A DNA stretch of 6,549 bases from assembly GCA_946408295.1 (NCBI GenBank), contig CAMJRT010000069.1, positions 1-6,549 of the forward strand, in the 5' to 3' direction. The DNA comes from an uncultured Bacteroidales bacterium (GTDB lineage Bacteria > Bacteroidota > Bacteroidia > Bacteroidales > UBA932). Below are positions 6,148-6,549 of this stretch, one piece after another (positions within the stretch are counted from its first letter, which is position 1; the number at the start of each line of letters is the position of its first letter). The position numbers and the translations under genes were made by a program. The notes beneath the pieces are model-generated. The model saw only the letters and a program-made list of their open reading frames with translations. It ran no database searches and was not told where the DNA came from.

Positions 6148-6549
6148 ATGAGCGGAGGTCCCCAGGCCGAAAAAATCCGGACGCTTTTCAATACGATAGC
6201 CGGGGATTATGACCGGCTTAATCATTTGTTGTCATTGGGTATCGACCGGACCTGGCGCAAGCGGGCCCTCCGGGAGATATTGCCGGGCGGTTCGGAGGAA
6301 CGGGGCGGATTGGGCAGGCTGGATGCGGATTCGTCTGCGAAGGCAGATGTGAGTCGGCCTTATGCGGTGTTGGATGTGGCCTGCGGAACGGGGGATTTCA
6401 GTCTGGAGATAGCCCGACGCTGCGCCCGTCGTTCCATTCCTTGCGCCATTACGGGGCTGGACCTTTCCGAGGGGATGCTGGCGGTGATGCGGGAGAAAGT
6501 GGCTTGCGCGGGATTTGCGGAGGGGGATTCCGGCTCCGAGTCTTCCGGG
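6148..6549 (+). CDS. menG: Demethylmenaquinone methyltransferase MenG/UbiE, 3' end missing
   Basis: MenG/UbiE uses S-adenosylmethionine to C-methylate demethylmenaquinone in the last step of menaquinone synthesis. Only the first 134 codons are present; the family has about 230-260 residues. The N terminus shows the family signature, IRTLFNTIAGDYDRLNHLLS (10-29) and then GIDRTWRKRAL (31-41). SAM motif I is VLDVACGTGDFSLEIA (74-89), and GLDLSEGML (103-111) carries the acidic residue that should contact the SAM ribose. Between L41 and V74 lies a hydrophilic Gly/Glu/Asp/Ser-rich segment about 20 residues longer than in E. coli UbiE. Another low-complexity stretch (GFAEGDSGSESSG, 122-134) starts where the edge cuts the gene. 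A GGAG lies ten bases upstream, inside the end of the lipoprotein gene. The six-base gap suggests cotranscription. The product fits an organism using menaquinone only. Confidence 0.95.
   Translation, partial: MSGGPQAEKIRTLFNTIAGDYDRLNHLLSLGIDRTWRKRALREILPGGSEERGGLGRLDADSSAKADVSRPYAVLDVACGTGDFSLEIARRCARRSIPCAITGLDLSEGMLAVMREKVACAGFAEGDSGSESSG

Overview
The window looks like ordinary chromosome from a member of the Bacteroidota, most likely Bacteroidales with a moderately high GC content. Three things point there. Two intergenic regions carry the Bacteroidota-type promoter (TTTG, 19-20 bases, TAnnTTTG). There is a lipoprotein with an 'LSCKKD' type signal end. The Mrp and small cysteine-rich protein sequences have the form I associate with this phylum. 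I cannot name a genus from the sequence alone.

Positions 1-5306 hold seven tightly packed genes, all on the minus strand. In transcription order they are mrp (Fe-S/P-loop ATPase), asnA (asparagine synthesis from ammonia), tsaE (tRNA t6A modification ATPase), ysxC/engB (ribosome assembly GTPase), prs (PRPP synthase), a small membrane protein with eight cysteines, and der/engA (ribosome assembly GTPase, cut by the left edge). Gaps are 67, 0, 61, 18, 18 and 6 bases. A strong promoter match lies before mrp and another before ysxC, with a weaker one before asnA. The simplest reading is a housekeeping cluster for translation and nucleotide/amino acid supply, with at least one internal promoter. The ysxC promoter sits so close to the chosen ATG that the mRNA should be leaderless or nearly so.

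Positions 5307-5412 form a divergent promoter region. To its right on the plus strand are a small lipoprotein with two fibronectin type III-like repeats and, six bases after its stop, the start of menG/ubiE (demethylmenaquinone methyltransferase), which runs off the right edge. This MenG has an unusual hydrophilic insertion just before its SAM-binding motif.

I found no tRNA, rRNA, CRISPR array, insertion sequence, phage gene or convincing strong terminator. I do not see a new multi-gene system. The points worth checking are the missing CxxC in Mrp, the near-leaderless ysxC, the cysteine-rich small protein, the lipoprotein-menG pairing and the MenG insertion.
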